IMG/VR virus record: IMGVR_UViG_3300023171_000008
Span: 1 to 64,000 of that record
DNA from: a virus
Strand: one strand, 5' to 3'
DNA: 64,000 bases
The translations under genes were made by a program, and so were the position numbers. The notes under the pieces were generated by a model that worked only from the letters and a program-made list of their open reading frames with translations, was not told where the DNA came from and searched no databases. Of this stretch, positions 54,989-63,822 are shown piece after piece (position 1 is the stretch's first letter; each line of letters opens with the position of its first letter).

Positions 54989-56047
54989 TTATAAGTCAAA
55001 TACGAAGTTACTTCCGTAACTATTGGGATCTTGTGACCAACTTGGTGATCCATTATCCTGTATTTTAGTTGTTCGTGCAATCTTTTCTAAATCTTTAACA
55101 GCATTAGACTTACCTGCTGTAGCTATTTTAGAATAATCTTTAAAACCATTAGTTAATTCATACATATAATACATTCTGGCTTCAAATTCAATAGGATTTT
55201 CTCTACGTTCCTTCATGAATTTATTTTCAAATGTACCATCTGGTGCTTTACCAACAATTTCAGTTATAGCTTTATATACTTTATCTTGAATAGGTTTAGT
55301 AGCTTTAAAACCTTTAAGAGGTTCCTTATTATCATATACTACTTTTTTAATATCTTCTTCAAGTTTAGCTTGAGCTATTTTATCAGCTTCAATTTGTTTA
55401 ATAGAATTGTCTCTTTCTAATTGTATTTGTCTAGATTGAAATTCTTTTAAACTTGTAAGTGATTCAGTAGCATCTTCTAATATAGCATCTTCACCTAAAT
55501 CAATTATGCGTTTAAGTAAATTAGATGCTCTCTTTTCACCAAGACCTTGATTTATATAATCTTCATAAATAAGTTTCTTAGCTAAATCTAAATCATCTTT
55601 TAATACATCTTCTGTAATTGAAGCAAGTGATTGTAGTTCTTGTTTACTTTGAGCAATCTTACTAACATCTAAATTAGCAATATAATCATCTAAGATTGCT
55701 TTAGCTTGAATATCCTGCTCTCTTTTAAACACTGTAACTAAATCATCTATAGATTCGATCTTTTCAGTTGTGATGTCAAATGAAGGTAGTAGACCTTGTT
55801 CGTGAACAACGCTAGCTAAAGAAGAATATAAGTTGGAAGAAGAATCGCTATCATCGTCATCATCTCCACCTTCATTTTGAGCATCTTCTTCAGCACCTAC
55901 TTCCTCTGAACTTTTATCGTCCTCAGTGCCATTAATATTTTCATCTACATCTTCTGTAGATTCATCATCTTCGTAATTAGGTATTTCATCAATATTTAAA
56001 TTAAATTCTTGATCAAATAAACCCATTTTTAATTCGTCTTCTTCCAT
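54989..56047 (-). CDS. acidic scaffold-like protein
   Basis: A 352-aa protein with an extremely acidic N-terminus (DDDDDSDSSSN and flanking Asp/Glu runs, about residues 20-75) and long helical segments, as in phage scaffolding proteins. It starts 30 nt after a promoter and is followed by the capsid gene with a 23-bp gap, the typical scaffold-MCP pair. The C-terminal end (SPSWSQDPNSYGSNFVFDL) could be the capsid-binding part. Confidence 0.75.
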   Translation of the reverse strand: MEEDELKMGLFDQEFNLNIDEIPNYEDDESTEDVDENINGTEDDKSSEEVGAEEDAQNEGGDDDDDSDSSSNLYSSLASVVHEQGLLPSFDITTEKIESIDDLVTVFKREQDIQAKAILDDYIANLDVSKIAQSKQELQSLASITEDVLKDDLDLAKKLIYEDYINQGLGEKRASNLLKRIIDLGEDAILEDATESLTSLKEFQSRQIQLERDNSIKQIEADKIAQAKLEEDIKKVVYDNKEPLKGFKATKPIQDKVYKAITEIVGKAPDGTFENKFMKERRENPIEFEARMYYMYELTNGFKDYSKIATAGKSNAVKDLEKIARTTKIQDNGSPSWSQDPNSYGSNFVFDL

Positions 56048-56076
56048 GACAATTATTATGTTTTATTTAAAGTTTA

Positions 56077-56108
56077 CAAATATAATACAATTCATAAAAA
56101 AATCCAAG
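56077..56108 (-). promoter_or_regulatory. Bacteroidetes-type promoter for the scaffold-capsid unit
   Basis: On the - strand CTTG (56108-56105), 20 bp, then TATATTTG (56084-56077), extended core TATTATATTTGTA. The -33 box differs from TTTG by one base and lies inside the stem of the upstream terminator. The ATG (56047) is 29 nt downstream. Confidence 0.82.
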
Positions 56109-56136
56109 AGTTAAGTATAAAATTGTTAACTCTTGG
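56104..56136 (-). terminator. terminator of the portal gene, overlapping next promoter
   Basis: CCAAGAGTTAA (56104-56114) and TTAACTCTTGG (56126-56136) form a perfect 11-bp stem with an 11-nt loop; on the - strand a T-run follows. The end of the stem contains the -33 box of the scaffold-capsid promoter. Confidence 0.88.
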
Positions 56137-56155
56137 ACAAATTCCTAATAGCTTT

Positions 56156-58549
56156 TTATGCAGTTGTTTTCTTCTTAATACGAGCTATTTGATTAGACTC
56201 TTTCTTAAGTTCAACGTTATCTTTATGTTTTAACATATCCTGATCTAACGCTTTAATTTTAGTAACATAATCATTTCTAACTTTTTCAGCATCTAATTCA
56301 AGCTTTTGTTCTGCAGTAGGATCTACAATACCATCATTATTTTCATCTTCATCAGACATACTATGACTTAATTCAGCAACATAACGTTTAGTTTCATTAT
56401 CTCGTTGATTTTTCATATCTTCTAATTGAAGTTTTTGTTGTTCTAATTGAGATTGAGCTTGTATCTGTTCTCTAGCAATTTTATTCTGTTCTGAAGCTTG
56501 TTCAGACTGACGTTGTTGCATAGTTTCTTCAGCAGTTTCTAACTTACGTCTCATATCCATTAATGAAGGACTAAAGTAAATATCCATTATAGTAGATAGT
56601 GAACCACCATTTTGAATAAAAGCTTGAGCATATTGTTTAATAGCTTGCTCTAATTCAATAGATTTAGGTGTGCTAGATACTAATAATCCATAATCAGATT
56701 CTGCAAAATCTTCACCTTCCATATTAAGTACTTCTATAGTTTGATCATCAAGTATATATTGTACTTTCTTATTTTCAGTATCCTTTAATGCTATCTTAGC
56801 AGCTTCTAAAAATGCGGTTAAACATCTAATTTTAACAGATTCGTGTTTTTGAAACCACCATTCAGTAATATGTGAACTTTGATTTACAGCTCTTTCAACA
56901 CCACCTACAGTTTCTCTGTTAGATATTTGACCTTCACGTTGTTGAGATACACCACATATTTCACCCATCTCCATTTTAATGAATTCAAGTAATTGTATAT
57001 GTTGTTGAATATAATTACCAGTTTCCATATCAATAACACGTCCACCAATATTATTCATATTACCTGCTAATTTACCAGTTGATTGACCATGATTACCCTC
57101 TTTAAATGAATCTACTACAGCAATTTTATTTACTACAGCAAAGTGTAACCATTTATCCATTTCCCAGTTAGCAGGTACTTTAGCTAAATCCAGTTCCATT
57201 ATTCTACCATAATTAGTAGCAATAGCTTTATTTAACCTATCCCATATAGCATCATACATATATTGGTAATTCTTAGCTCTATCCATTAATGATACAGCCT
57301 TACCTTGATTAGTATTATATATTTGACCTATAATACCTAAATGTCCTTTAGATGGATTATTGGCTTTAATATATTGTACAGGTAAAGGACGCATCTTTAA
57401 GAATATATCTCTACCTAACATTGTACCTTCCCACCCTTCATTAATCCAAAATATAGTTTCTTCTTCTCCTAATGTTTCATTAGTTTTATATTCTTCAGAT
57501 TCAAATCTAAATTGAGTTTCACCATATTCATCATAGTACTTAATTTTCTTAACTTTACGTAAAGACTTCCAACGTACTTTTAGTTCTCTAACATTTCCAA
57601 ATTGATCTGTATAATTAGAACCAAATTTATGTCCATTGATTTCAGCTAATGTAAATACTGAATCATATAATCCAAGTAATTCTTTATTATTAGCAAATAA
57701 ACTACCTCTATTATGATCATCAGAATAACTACCTTTAGAATTAGAAGTTGCAAAGTCCATCATAAAATCAATGTCTTCAACTTTTAATTCATCGAAGTAA
57801 TCATCTATTAATTGAGCAGGTGATTTATAATCTTCTATAATTATAATAGAAGCATCTTCAAACCTATCTGAATTACCACTTCTTATTGCACTAACTTTTA
57901 AAGGATTTAACTTTTCAAACACAGGTTCATTATGAAGCACATCTATTAAATATACTTCTTCTGCCATTATTAAAGCATCTTTAAATCCGTTACTAAACTT
58001 TTCTTGAAATTCTAATTCTTGCCAATAATGTCTAAGTATTTGACTAGCCATTTTTTCACGTAGATCTTGCCAAGAATATTTCATATATTTATCAAGTTCA
58101 GCCATTTTAGCTTTTAATTCATCATCTTGATAATTAGCTTCTAATATTTCAGTTAACTTTTGAGTTAGATGTTTTTTCTTATCCTCTTCTTTACGTGTTA
58201 TAGCATCAGGATTAGTAACAATTACTGACCAATCAAATCTACGTTTTATTTCTTCACCAACCAGTAAATCAATTTTAGGTACAACAATAGGATGATGTGG
58301 TATATTTTCAGTTACAAAACTAGCATCTAAATGATGTGGATTAACTATACCTGTTAAATCCTCTATATCAACAATACCATTATAAAGATTTAAATTAGTG
58401 AATTTAGTTTTTAAACTCTTTCTAACTTCTTCATTATAGTAAAATGAATATTGATTAGCATGTTTTATATTGTCAATTCTCCAATCCTTATTCTTTTGAC
58501 TATAAGGTAATCGTTGACGAGGTAAAGGAATATTTGTAAAGTTCTCCAT
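56156..58549 (-). CDS. portal protein, crAss type
   Basis: A 797-aa portal protein, the ring through which DNA enters and leaves the head. The N-terminus (PLPRQRLPYSQKNKDWRIDN) and the middle (VSQQREGQISNRETVGGVER) match crAss-like portals; the C-terminal ~150 residues form a long Gln/Glu/Lys-rich coiled coil, ending in a basic tail. It lies between TerL and scaffold-capsid genes, as expected. A terminator follows 20 bp after the stop. Confidence 0.88.
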   Translation of the reverse strand: MENFTNIPLPRQRLPYSQKNKDWRIDNIKHANQYSFYYNEEVRKSLKTKFTNLNLYNGIVDIEDLTGIVNPHHLDASFVTENIPHHPIVVPKIDLLVGEEIKRRFDWSVIVTNPDAITRKEEDKKKHLTQKLTEILEANYQDDELKAKMAELDKYMKYSWQDLREKMASQILRHYWQELEFQEKFSNGFKDALIMAEEVYLIDVLHNEPVFEKLNPLKVSAIRSGNSDRFEDASIIIIEDYKSPAQLIDDYFDELKVEDIDFMMDFATSNSKGSYSDDHNRGSLFANNKELLGLYDSVFTLAEINGHKFGSNYTDQFGNVRELKVRWKSLRKVKKIKYYDEYGETQFRFESEEYKTNETLGEEETIFWINEGWEGTMLGRDIFLKMRPLPVQYIKANNPSKGHLGIIGQIYNTNQGKAVSLMDRAKNYQYMYDAIWDRLNKAIATNYGRIMELDLAKVPANWEMDKWLHFAVVNKIAVVDSFKEGNHGQSTGKLAGNMNNIGGRVIDMETGNYIQQHIQLLEFIKMEMGEICGVSQQREGQISNRETVGGVERAVNQSSHITEWWFQKHESVKIRCLTAFLEAAKIALKDTENKKVQYILDDQTIEVLNMEGEDFAESDYGLLVSSTPKSIELEQAIKQYAQAFIQNGGSLSTIMDIYFSPSLMDMRRKLETAEETMQQRQSEQASEQNKIAREQIQAQSQLEQQKLQLEDMKNQRDNETKRYVAELSHSMSDEDENNDGIVDPTAEQKLELDAEKVRNDYVTKIKALDQDMLKHKDNVELKKESNQIARIKKKTTA

Positions 58550-58576
58550 TTTTAATTAATTAAACTACGCAATATA

Positions 58577-58584
58577 CAAAATTA
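58577..58584 (-). promoter_or_regulatory. possible -7 promoter element upstream of portal gene
   Basis: On the - strand TAATTTTG, with the extended core TATTAATTTTGTA shared with the other promoters, 27 nt before the portal ATG. I see no TTTG at the expected -33 distance, so this may be a weak or regulated promoter. Confidence 0.45.
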
Positions 58585-58635
58585 ATATTCATATTCAAAA
58601 TAAATATTTAGTTATTAATAATAATTTGATTTTCC

Positions 58636-60885
58636 TTAATAGCTTTTCCTATAGTTTCTTTCAAAGAATTTATCATTACTTAACAACTCAATTTGTTTAC
58701 CTTCATTTTCTTTAGCTGATTCTGTTCGTTTAAATCTATCTTCTCTTAATATAAATAACATACCTGCAGCAGATATTCTATCAAAGTTACCATCACTATT
58801 CCATTTAATAGCTTCTTCAATATGTGCAATACCTCTCATAGTATGTAAATTTAATTTACCAGTTTCCTCTTCTTCACCATATATAGGTGTATTCATCCAA
58901 TCTGCGTGAAGTTTTCTACCCCACTTATTAACTTCTTTATTAGCCAATGTACCTTTACTATTATTTCCATAACCAACACCTTTAGTTAATTCCATATCAC
59001 GAAGTATTTGAGGAGTATCACATAATCTATATAAAGCATTTTTCTTATCAAAATAACTAAATAAACCTTTTAAGTTTTTCTCATAATTAGCAACACCATT
59101 ATAAAATTCTAATACACGCAATGCTATTTCATATGCTTCTTCAGCTAATCTAGGTCTACCAGTATATTCACAAACTATTCTGTCTGTAAATGTATCTAAT
59201 CCAATTATACTAAATAATGAAGTACCTGCGTCTGCATCAATAGGGTCAATTCCAAATATATATCTACCACTAGCTATTGTATCATTAGCATTCTTTTTAG
59301 GCATTTCATATATCTCTAAAGCACCTTCTCTATTAGCAGTATCTTTATCATAGCTACGCAAAGGATATTTATCCCCATTTAACTTCCATATAACTTCACC
59401 ATCATTACTTCTTATCAATTCACCTACATAATGTTCAGCTAAGAATGATTCTCTTCTAGGTAATATAGATTCTAAATAATCTTTAAGATCTGCTACAGGA
59501 AATACTGTTCCTTCAGTACGCATAATAGCTTCTTGAGGAGTAATGGGTTCTTCAGCTTTTTTCTGAGTAATTGCAGATGGATCTGTTGAATTATATTTTA
59601 CTAAATATCTATCATTTAATATTTGTATTAATGCTTTAATTACATCTGGTTCACCATTTTCTAAATCAAAACATTCATTACGATTCATATATGCTCCCCA
59701 AAAGAATCCACATAAAGTATCTCCAGGAGTATTTTTATCAAATACATTTGGAATACCATATATGTTATAACCTTCAGGATAATAAAATAGTTTTTCAGAG
59801 CCTTCAAATGAACCACCTTCAACACCACCTGTACCCATTGCTATCATGAAACCAAATGTAGTATCACCATCTTCAACAGCTTTTCTATTTACATTCCAAG
59901 CTTTTTCAAGATTAGGAAATAAACCATCTTCTTCATAGTGAATTAAAGGTCCCCTAATACCCCTAGCTTTATCAGGATTATCTTTTAATGATATACCACT
60001 TACAGAAGATAATAATCCTTTACGTGAGCCGTATTCATCTTTAAATCCTAATTGTAACTCCATTGTAGTACCAGATCTATCAGTAAGTCTCATACGAGGT
60101 AATGGTGTATGTTCAGCTATCCAGTCTAAGTTATCTAATATTTTACCCCATATACCTTTATCTCCAGTAAGAAATGTTTTATCAGATGCCAAATGAAAGT
60201 TAGGGTTACCTGATCCAGGAAGTACATACATATTTCTAGGACTCCATGATGCGGCTTTAAAACTTGCACCAATACCACGAGTCTTAAGCATTTTACCATG
60301 ACTACCTTTACGTTTAGCTTGTTCTACGTAATGATGAAATAAATAATCTCCTAACCAAGGTTTACCAAATTTTCTTATACGTTCACCTTTAGATTTAGAT
60401 CCATTACCTTGTACACCTTCTTTTTCAACTAACCATATAGGACTATAGTTCCAATAGAAATATAATTCTCCAGGAATCCATTCACCATCAGAAGGTCTAA
60501 CTAAACCATGTTTCCATTTATATAATTCATCTTTCCAGAATTGAGCATATTCAGATTTAGGATTAGGATTAGGTGTTAAATGTGTATATACTCCATACTT
60601 ATCAAAGTATAATCCTTTCTCTCTAAAGAAATCCATATCTTCTAATATGTGAGGATTGGTAATATCTACTTCTATTCTACCGTCATTATAATCTGTAGAT
60701 TTAGGTCTATCTTTACTATAACCTCTAATATGTTCAGGAGCAATTAATCTTTTAATAAATTCAACTGAATTAATAAATTCTAATAAATCAGCATATACTT
60801 CTCGTGGTAAACTTTCTTTTAATTCATCTGTAATAGGTGTTTGATAATTGTTAAATTTATATATTTCATTTATTGATTCATCCAT
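58636..60885 (-). CDS. terL: terminase large subunit
   Basis: A 749-aa packaging ATPase-nuclease. A Walker A-like loop KTRGIGASFK (residues 201-210) and Walker B LIHYEED (314-320) form the ATPase site; FGIDPIDADAG in the C-terminal half starts the RNase H-like nuclease domain. It cuts and pumps DNA into the prohead through the portal. The start overlaps the end of the GroEL-like gene by 16 bp, and the portal gene follows. Confidence 0.9.
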   Translation of the reverse strand: MDESINEIYKFNNYQTPITDELKESLPREVYADLLEFINSVEFIKRLIAPEHIRGYSKDRPKSTDYNDGRIEVDITNPHILEDMDFFREKGLYFDKYGVYTHLTPNPNPKSEYAQFWKDELYKWKHGLVRPSDGEWIPGELYFYWNYSPIWLVEKEGVQGNGSKSKGERIRKFGKPWLGDYLFHHYVEQAKRKGSHGKMLKTRGIGASFKAASWSPRNMYVLPGSGNPNFHLASDKTFLTGDKGIWGKILDNLDWIAEHTPLPRMRLTDRSGTTMELQLGFKDEYGSRKGLLSSVSGISLKDNPDKARGIRGPLIHYEEDGLFPNLEKAWNVNRKAVEDGDTTFGFMIAMGTGGVEGGSFEGSEKLFYYPEGYNIYGIPNVFDKNTPGDTLCGFFWGAYMNRNECFDLENGEPDVIKALIQILNDRYLVKYNSTDPSAITQKKAEEPITPQEAIMRTEGTVFPVADLKDYLESILPRRESFLAEHYVGELIRSNDGEVIWKLNGDKYPLRSYDKDTANREGALEIYEMPKKNANDTIASGRYIFGIDPIDADAGTSLFSIIGLDTFTDRIVCEYTGRPRLAEEAYEIALRVLEFYNGVANYEKNLKGLFSYFDKKNALYRLCDTPQILRDMELTKGVGYGNNSKGTLANKEVNKWGRKLHADWMNTPIYGEEEETGKLNLHTMRGIAHIEEAIKWNSDGNFDRISAAGMLFILREDRFKRTESAKENEGKQIELLSNDKFFERNYRKSY

Positions 60886-62375
60886 GCTGTATAATTTAAT
60901 ACTATAGCTTCAGTACTAAGTATTGTTTTAGCTACAGATACTGCATTTTCCAATGCACATCTAATTGATTTAAGTGGATCTATTATATTTAAATCAAACA
61001 TATTTAATTCAATATCTAAATCACAACCATTTTCTTTAATTGTTTCATAAGGTTTAGTTAATGAAATGGCAATACACCCTTCTATACTATTTAAATCTAA
61101 ATAAGTTTTTTCTTCTTTTGGATGTAATTTATCATAAACTTTAAATACATTTATAATGATATATAATAATGCTTTTCCACCACCTTCTACTATACCCTCT
61201 TCTAATGCACAAGCTACTGCTAATACTGCATCATCATATCTATCCTTACGTTCTTTCATTTCAATCTCTGAACGTCCACCTACTTTAATAATAGATACTT
61301 TACCTGTAAGATTAGATATACGTTGTTCTAATAATTCCTTATCATAGTTTTCTAACTCTTTAGAGTATTCTTTCATATCATTAATCTTATTATCTAAATT
61401 AATAGATTCATCTTTTAATAATATACTTGTGTCTCTAGTAATTTTAGCAGATTTAAGTCTACCTAATATATTAGATGAATACTTTTTAGTTAAATCAATT
61501 ATAAGACTTCCTCCTGTAAATAAACTTATATCTTGAAGTAAATCCTGTCTATGTTTAGAAAAGCCAGGAGATTTGATTACACAGCATTTTAGAGCTTGTG
61601 ATAATACATTAGTTTCAACTAATCTTAACAGACTTTCATTTACATGTTCTGTAATAATAAGTAGTGATTCTTCTTTACCATGTATATCTTTAATTATATT
61701 TTCAAAAGCATTTAAGCTATCAAGCTTACCATCTATAATTATTACATAAGGTTTATCTAAATGTACTTCACCTTTCTTTGGATCTGTAATAAAGTTTTTA
61801 CTAAAATATGTAGTATTAAGTGACATACCGTCTACATATTCTAAAGTATCTTCATTATTATTACTTTCTTCAACTTTAATTATACTAGAAAAATCATAAG
61901 CTTGTTGGATAAAATCACCAACTTGTATATCATTATTAGCAGATATAGTTGCAACATATTTAATATCTTCATGTTTTAACTGTCGTGAATTAGCTTTTAA
62001 TTCTTCAATGACTTTAGGTATAATTTCATCAAATGCTTTATTAATATCTTTAGTATTAAAATTTTTAAGATTATTTATAAATGCTGTAGCTAATACTGTT
62101 GTAGTAGTTGTAGCATCACCAACTTCTTTTAATTGTTTATTAGCTGCTTGTTTAACTAACTCTGCACCTATATCTTCTACTGGATCTTTAAATCTAATAC
62201 TATTAGCTACAGATACACCGTCTTTAGTAACTTTATATTTATTAGGATTATCTTTATCAGGTATAATAACTGTAGTACCATTAGGACCTAATGTAGATGC
62301 TACTGCTTTATTAAGTTTATTAATACCATTTATTAACTTATCTTTTCCTTCTTGATTAAAATATACTTCTTCCAT
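60870..62375 (-). CDS. groEL: GroEL-like chaperonin (phage-encoded)
   Basis: A 501-aa chaperonin. Diagnostic blocks: VASTLGPNGTTVII (residues 25-38), TKDGVSVANSI (50-60, with Asp52), VGDATTTTTVLA (85-96, with Asp87), the intermediate-domain KVGGRSEIEMKERKDRYDD and EEGIVEGGGKALL, and the C-terminal equatorial part (SVAKTILSTEAIV). Asp52, Asp87 and Asp381/382 occupy the E. coli Asp52, Asp87 and Asp398 places, so ATPase activity is likely. It is shorter than E. coli GroEL (548 aa) and lacks the GGM tail. It lies between TerL and small late genes, near a GroES-like gene. Its likely client is the capsid protein or another virion protein. Confidence 0.88.
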   Translation of the reverse strand: MEEVYFNQEGKDKLINGINKLNKAVASTLGPNGTTVIIPDKDNPNKYKVTKDGVSVANSIRFKDPVEDIGAELVKQAANKQLKEVGDATTTTTVLATAFINNLKNFNTKDINKAFDEIIPKVIEELKANSRQLKHEDIKYVATISANNDIQVGDFIQQAYDFSSIIKVEESNNNEDTLEYVDGMSLNTTYFSKNFITDPKKGEVHLDKPYVIIIDGKLDSLNAFENIIKDIHGKEESLLIITEHVNESLLRLVETNVLSQALKCCVIKSPGFSKHRQDLLQDISLFTGGSLIIDLTKKYSSNILGRLKSAKITRDTSILLKDESINLDNKINDMKEYSKELENYDKELLEQRISNLTGKVSIIKVGGRSEIEMKERKDRYDDAVLAVACALEEGIVEGGGKALLYIIINVFKVYDKLHPKEEKTYLDLNSIEGCIAISLTKPYETIKENGCDLDIELNMFDLNIIDPLKSIRCALENAVSVAKTILSTEAIVLNYTAWMNQ

Positions 62376-62376
62376 A

Positions 62377-62940
62377 TTAATCTATTAACAGACCGTCTTC
62401 AAAAAGTCCCATTTTCTGAGAACCTTTCATACGATTATCTAATTCTATTTGTTCCTTTAATAATTCTTTTTCAGATGCTTTTAAATCTTTCATAATAATA
62501 GGAACTTTAGCTAAAGCATTAGTTATATCGGTTATCTTAGTTACTGTACCTCCATTAGCTGTACGTTCTCTAAGTAATATATCTGCCATCTCTAAATATT
62601 CCGAAGCATCGTTAGCAGCCTTTAAACCACTTTTATGTAATTTACCTATTACAGTTAAACTTTTAGATTCGTAAAAATCTATTGCAGTTTGCATTACATT
62701 ATCTATTTTCCAATCTTCAGGTAATCCAATATCTTTAACTATTTCAACAACTCTAGTTTTAGGTTCTATAATTAAGTAATCAGATTTAATATCCGTATAA
62801 TAATATATAAATAACATTTCTTTAAGAGCTGTGTCTTTATTACGAGACTTATCTCTCTTCAATATAGCTCGAAAGGGAAGTAGACCATAAGCCTCTTCCC
62901 TAACTGTTAATTGCCAATCTTTTAATTCAAATAATCTCAT
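62377..62940 (-). CDS. hypothetical protein upstream of chaperonin and TerL
   Basis: A 187-aa protein, mixed alpha/beta in the first half and helical in the second (LHKSGLKAANDASEYLEMAD, then SEKELLKEQIELDNRMK). It ends one base before the GroEL-like gene. The place just before the packaging genes and the helical C-terminus recall small terminase subunits, but no DNA-binding motif is obvious. I keep it as hypothetical. Confidence 0.55.
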   Translation of the reverse strand: MRLFELKDWQLTVREEAYGLLPFRAILKRDKSRNKDTALKEMLFIYYYTDIKSDYLIIEPKTRVVEIVKDIGLPEDWKIDNVMQTAIDFYESKSLTVIGKLHKSGLKAANDASEYLEMADILLRERTANGGTVTKITDITNALAKVPIIMKDLKASEKELLKEQIELDNRMKGSQKMGLFEDGLLID

Positions 62941-63269
62941 ACCTTAGCTTTCCTTCCTCTTTTAGGTTTAACTACTTCAGATGCATCATCTATTGTAATT
63001 ACAGGTTCAATAATAATAGGAGTTTTAAATAAACTTAAATTATAAGTTAATTCATTAACTGTTTTTTGTGATAGTTCATATAACTTTAATCTGTTTTCTG
63101 ATCTAGAAATTTCTTTATAATGTAAATCAGAAATTTCTTTATTAAGTTTTTTTAGATCTTCATGTTCTAGTTTAAGTAAATCATATTTATCTTCTAGTTT
63201 ATTATACTCTCTAGTTTGATAAATACTATAACCAAATATTAATACTGCAACTATAATAACTATAATCAT
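62937..63269 (-). CDS. membrane-anchored coiled-coil protein with basic RGR tail
   Basis: A 110-aa protein: an N-terminal hydrophobic anchor (MIIVIIVAVLIFGYSI), a coiled coil (about residues 20-75) and a C-terminal basic end VVKPKRGRKAKV that resembles an AT-hook core (RGR flanked by Lys and Pro). Such a build could tether DNA or nucleoprotein to the membrane. It overlaps both neighbours by 1-4 bp. Function unknown. Confidence 0.5.
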   Translation of the reverse strand: MIIVIIVAVLIFGYSIYQTREYNKLEDKYDLLKLEHEDLKKLNKEISDLHYKEISRSENRLKLYELSQKTVNELTYNLSLFKTPIIIEPVITIDDASEVVKPKRGRKAKV

Positions 63270-63472
63270 TATTTAGTAAGTTTACTTATTAATTTATCAT
63301 ATACTTTCTCTACATCTTCAAAATCAATAGTAGTATTATTAGCATTATATTTTATCATATCTAAAGCAATTAATAATACTGATTTTTTAAAATTATAATC
63401 GTGTTGATATGTCCAATTGCTTCCTACTAATTTACCAGGAATATATGGTAAAGTTTTAATATTATCTTCCAT
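63269..63472 (-). CDS. small hypothetical protein
   Basis: A 67-aa protein (KTLPYIPGKLVGSNWTYQHD, then helices). It shares single bases with the GroES-like and membrane-anchored genes, so it is in the same operon. No motif is recognised. Confidence 0.5.
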   Translation of the reverse strand: MEDNIKTLPYIPGKLVGSNWTYQHDYNFKKSVLLIALDMIKYNANNTTIDFEDVEKVYDKLISKLTK

Positions 63473-63822
63473 TATTCTCTATATTTAGCTTTAATTAATT
63501 GATCTGAAATCATTGCATAAGTTACTCCGTTATGTTCTATAGGGTCTATATTAATTACAGGATATGTTTCATGTGTATCATGTGGATTAACTTCATTCTT
63601 AACCATTTTCTTAATATCAATTAATACTTTATCATTAACTTTAATATCTCTAACATATGGTCCTACTGCAATTACATACTGTACTTCTGACATTGTACTT
63701 TGAGATAGTTGTAGTTCATCATCTTCCTCTACTGTATTTAAAGTAATTATAACTTTATTAAAAGTTGGCTCCCAAGGAAATACTTCTGCAATCTCATTAA
63801 AATCTTTAATCTGTCTTTTCAT
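63472..63822 (-). CDS. groES: GroES-like co-chaperonin (probable)
   Basis: A 116-aa protein. PTFNKVIITLNTVEE, then YVIAVGPYVRDIKVNDKVLIDI and a late GVTYAMISDQLIKAK follow the order of GroES strands (DRVIVK, GEVLAVG, VKVGDIVIF, EVLIMSESDILA). The region between the first and second block could be the mobile loop with a hydrophobic LQL. Together with the GroEL-like gene 1.1 kb downstream it forms a potential phage chaperonin pair; T4 gp31 is a known phage GroES replacement. The match is by pattern, not by search. The C-terminal end of a further gene overlaps its start by 17 bp. Confidence 0.68.
   Translation of the reverse strand: MKRQIKDFNEIAEVFPWEPTFNKVIITLNTVEEDDELQLSQSTMSEVQYVIAVGPYVRDIKVNDKVLIDIKKMVKNEVNPHDTHETYPVINIDPIEHNGVTYAMISDQLIKAKYRE

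Noticed and set aside
58596-58599. CAAA as the -33 box of a portal promoter
   Set aside because: It is only 11 bp from the -7 core instead of 20, so I list only the -7 element and lower the confidence.
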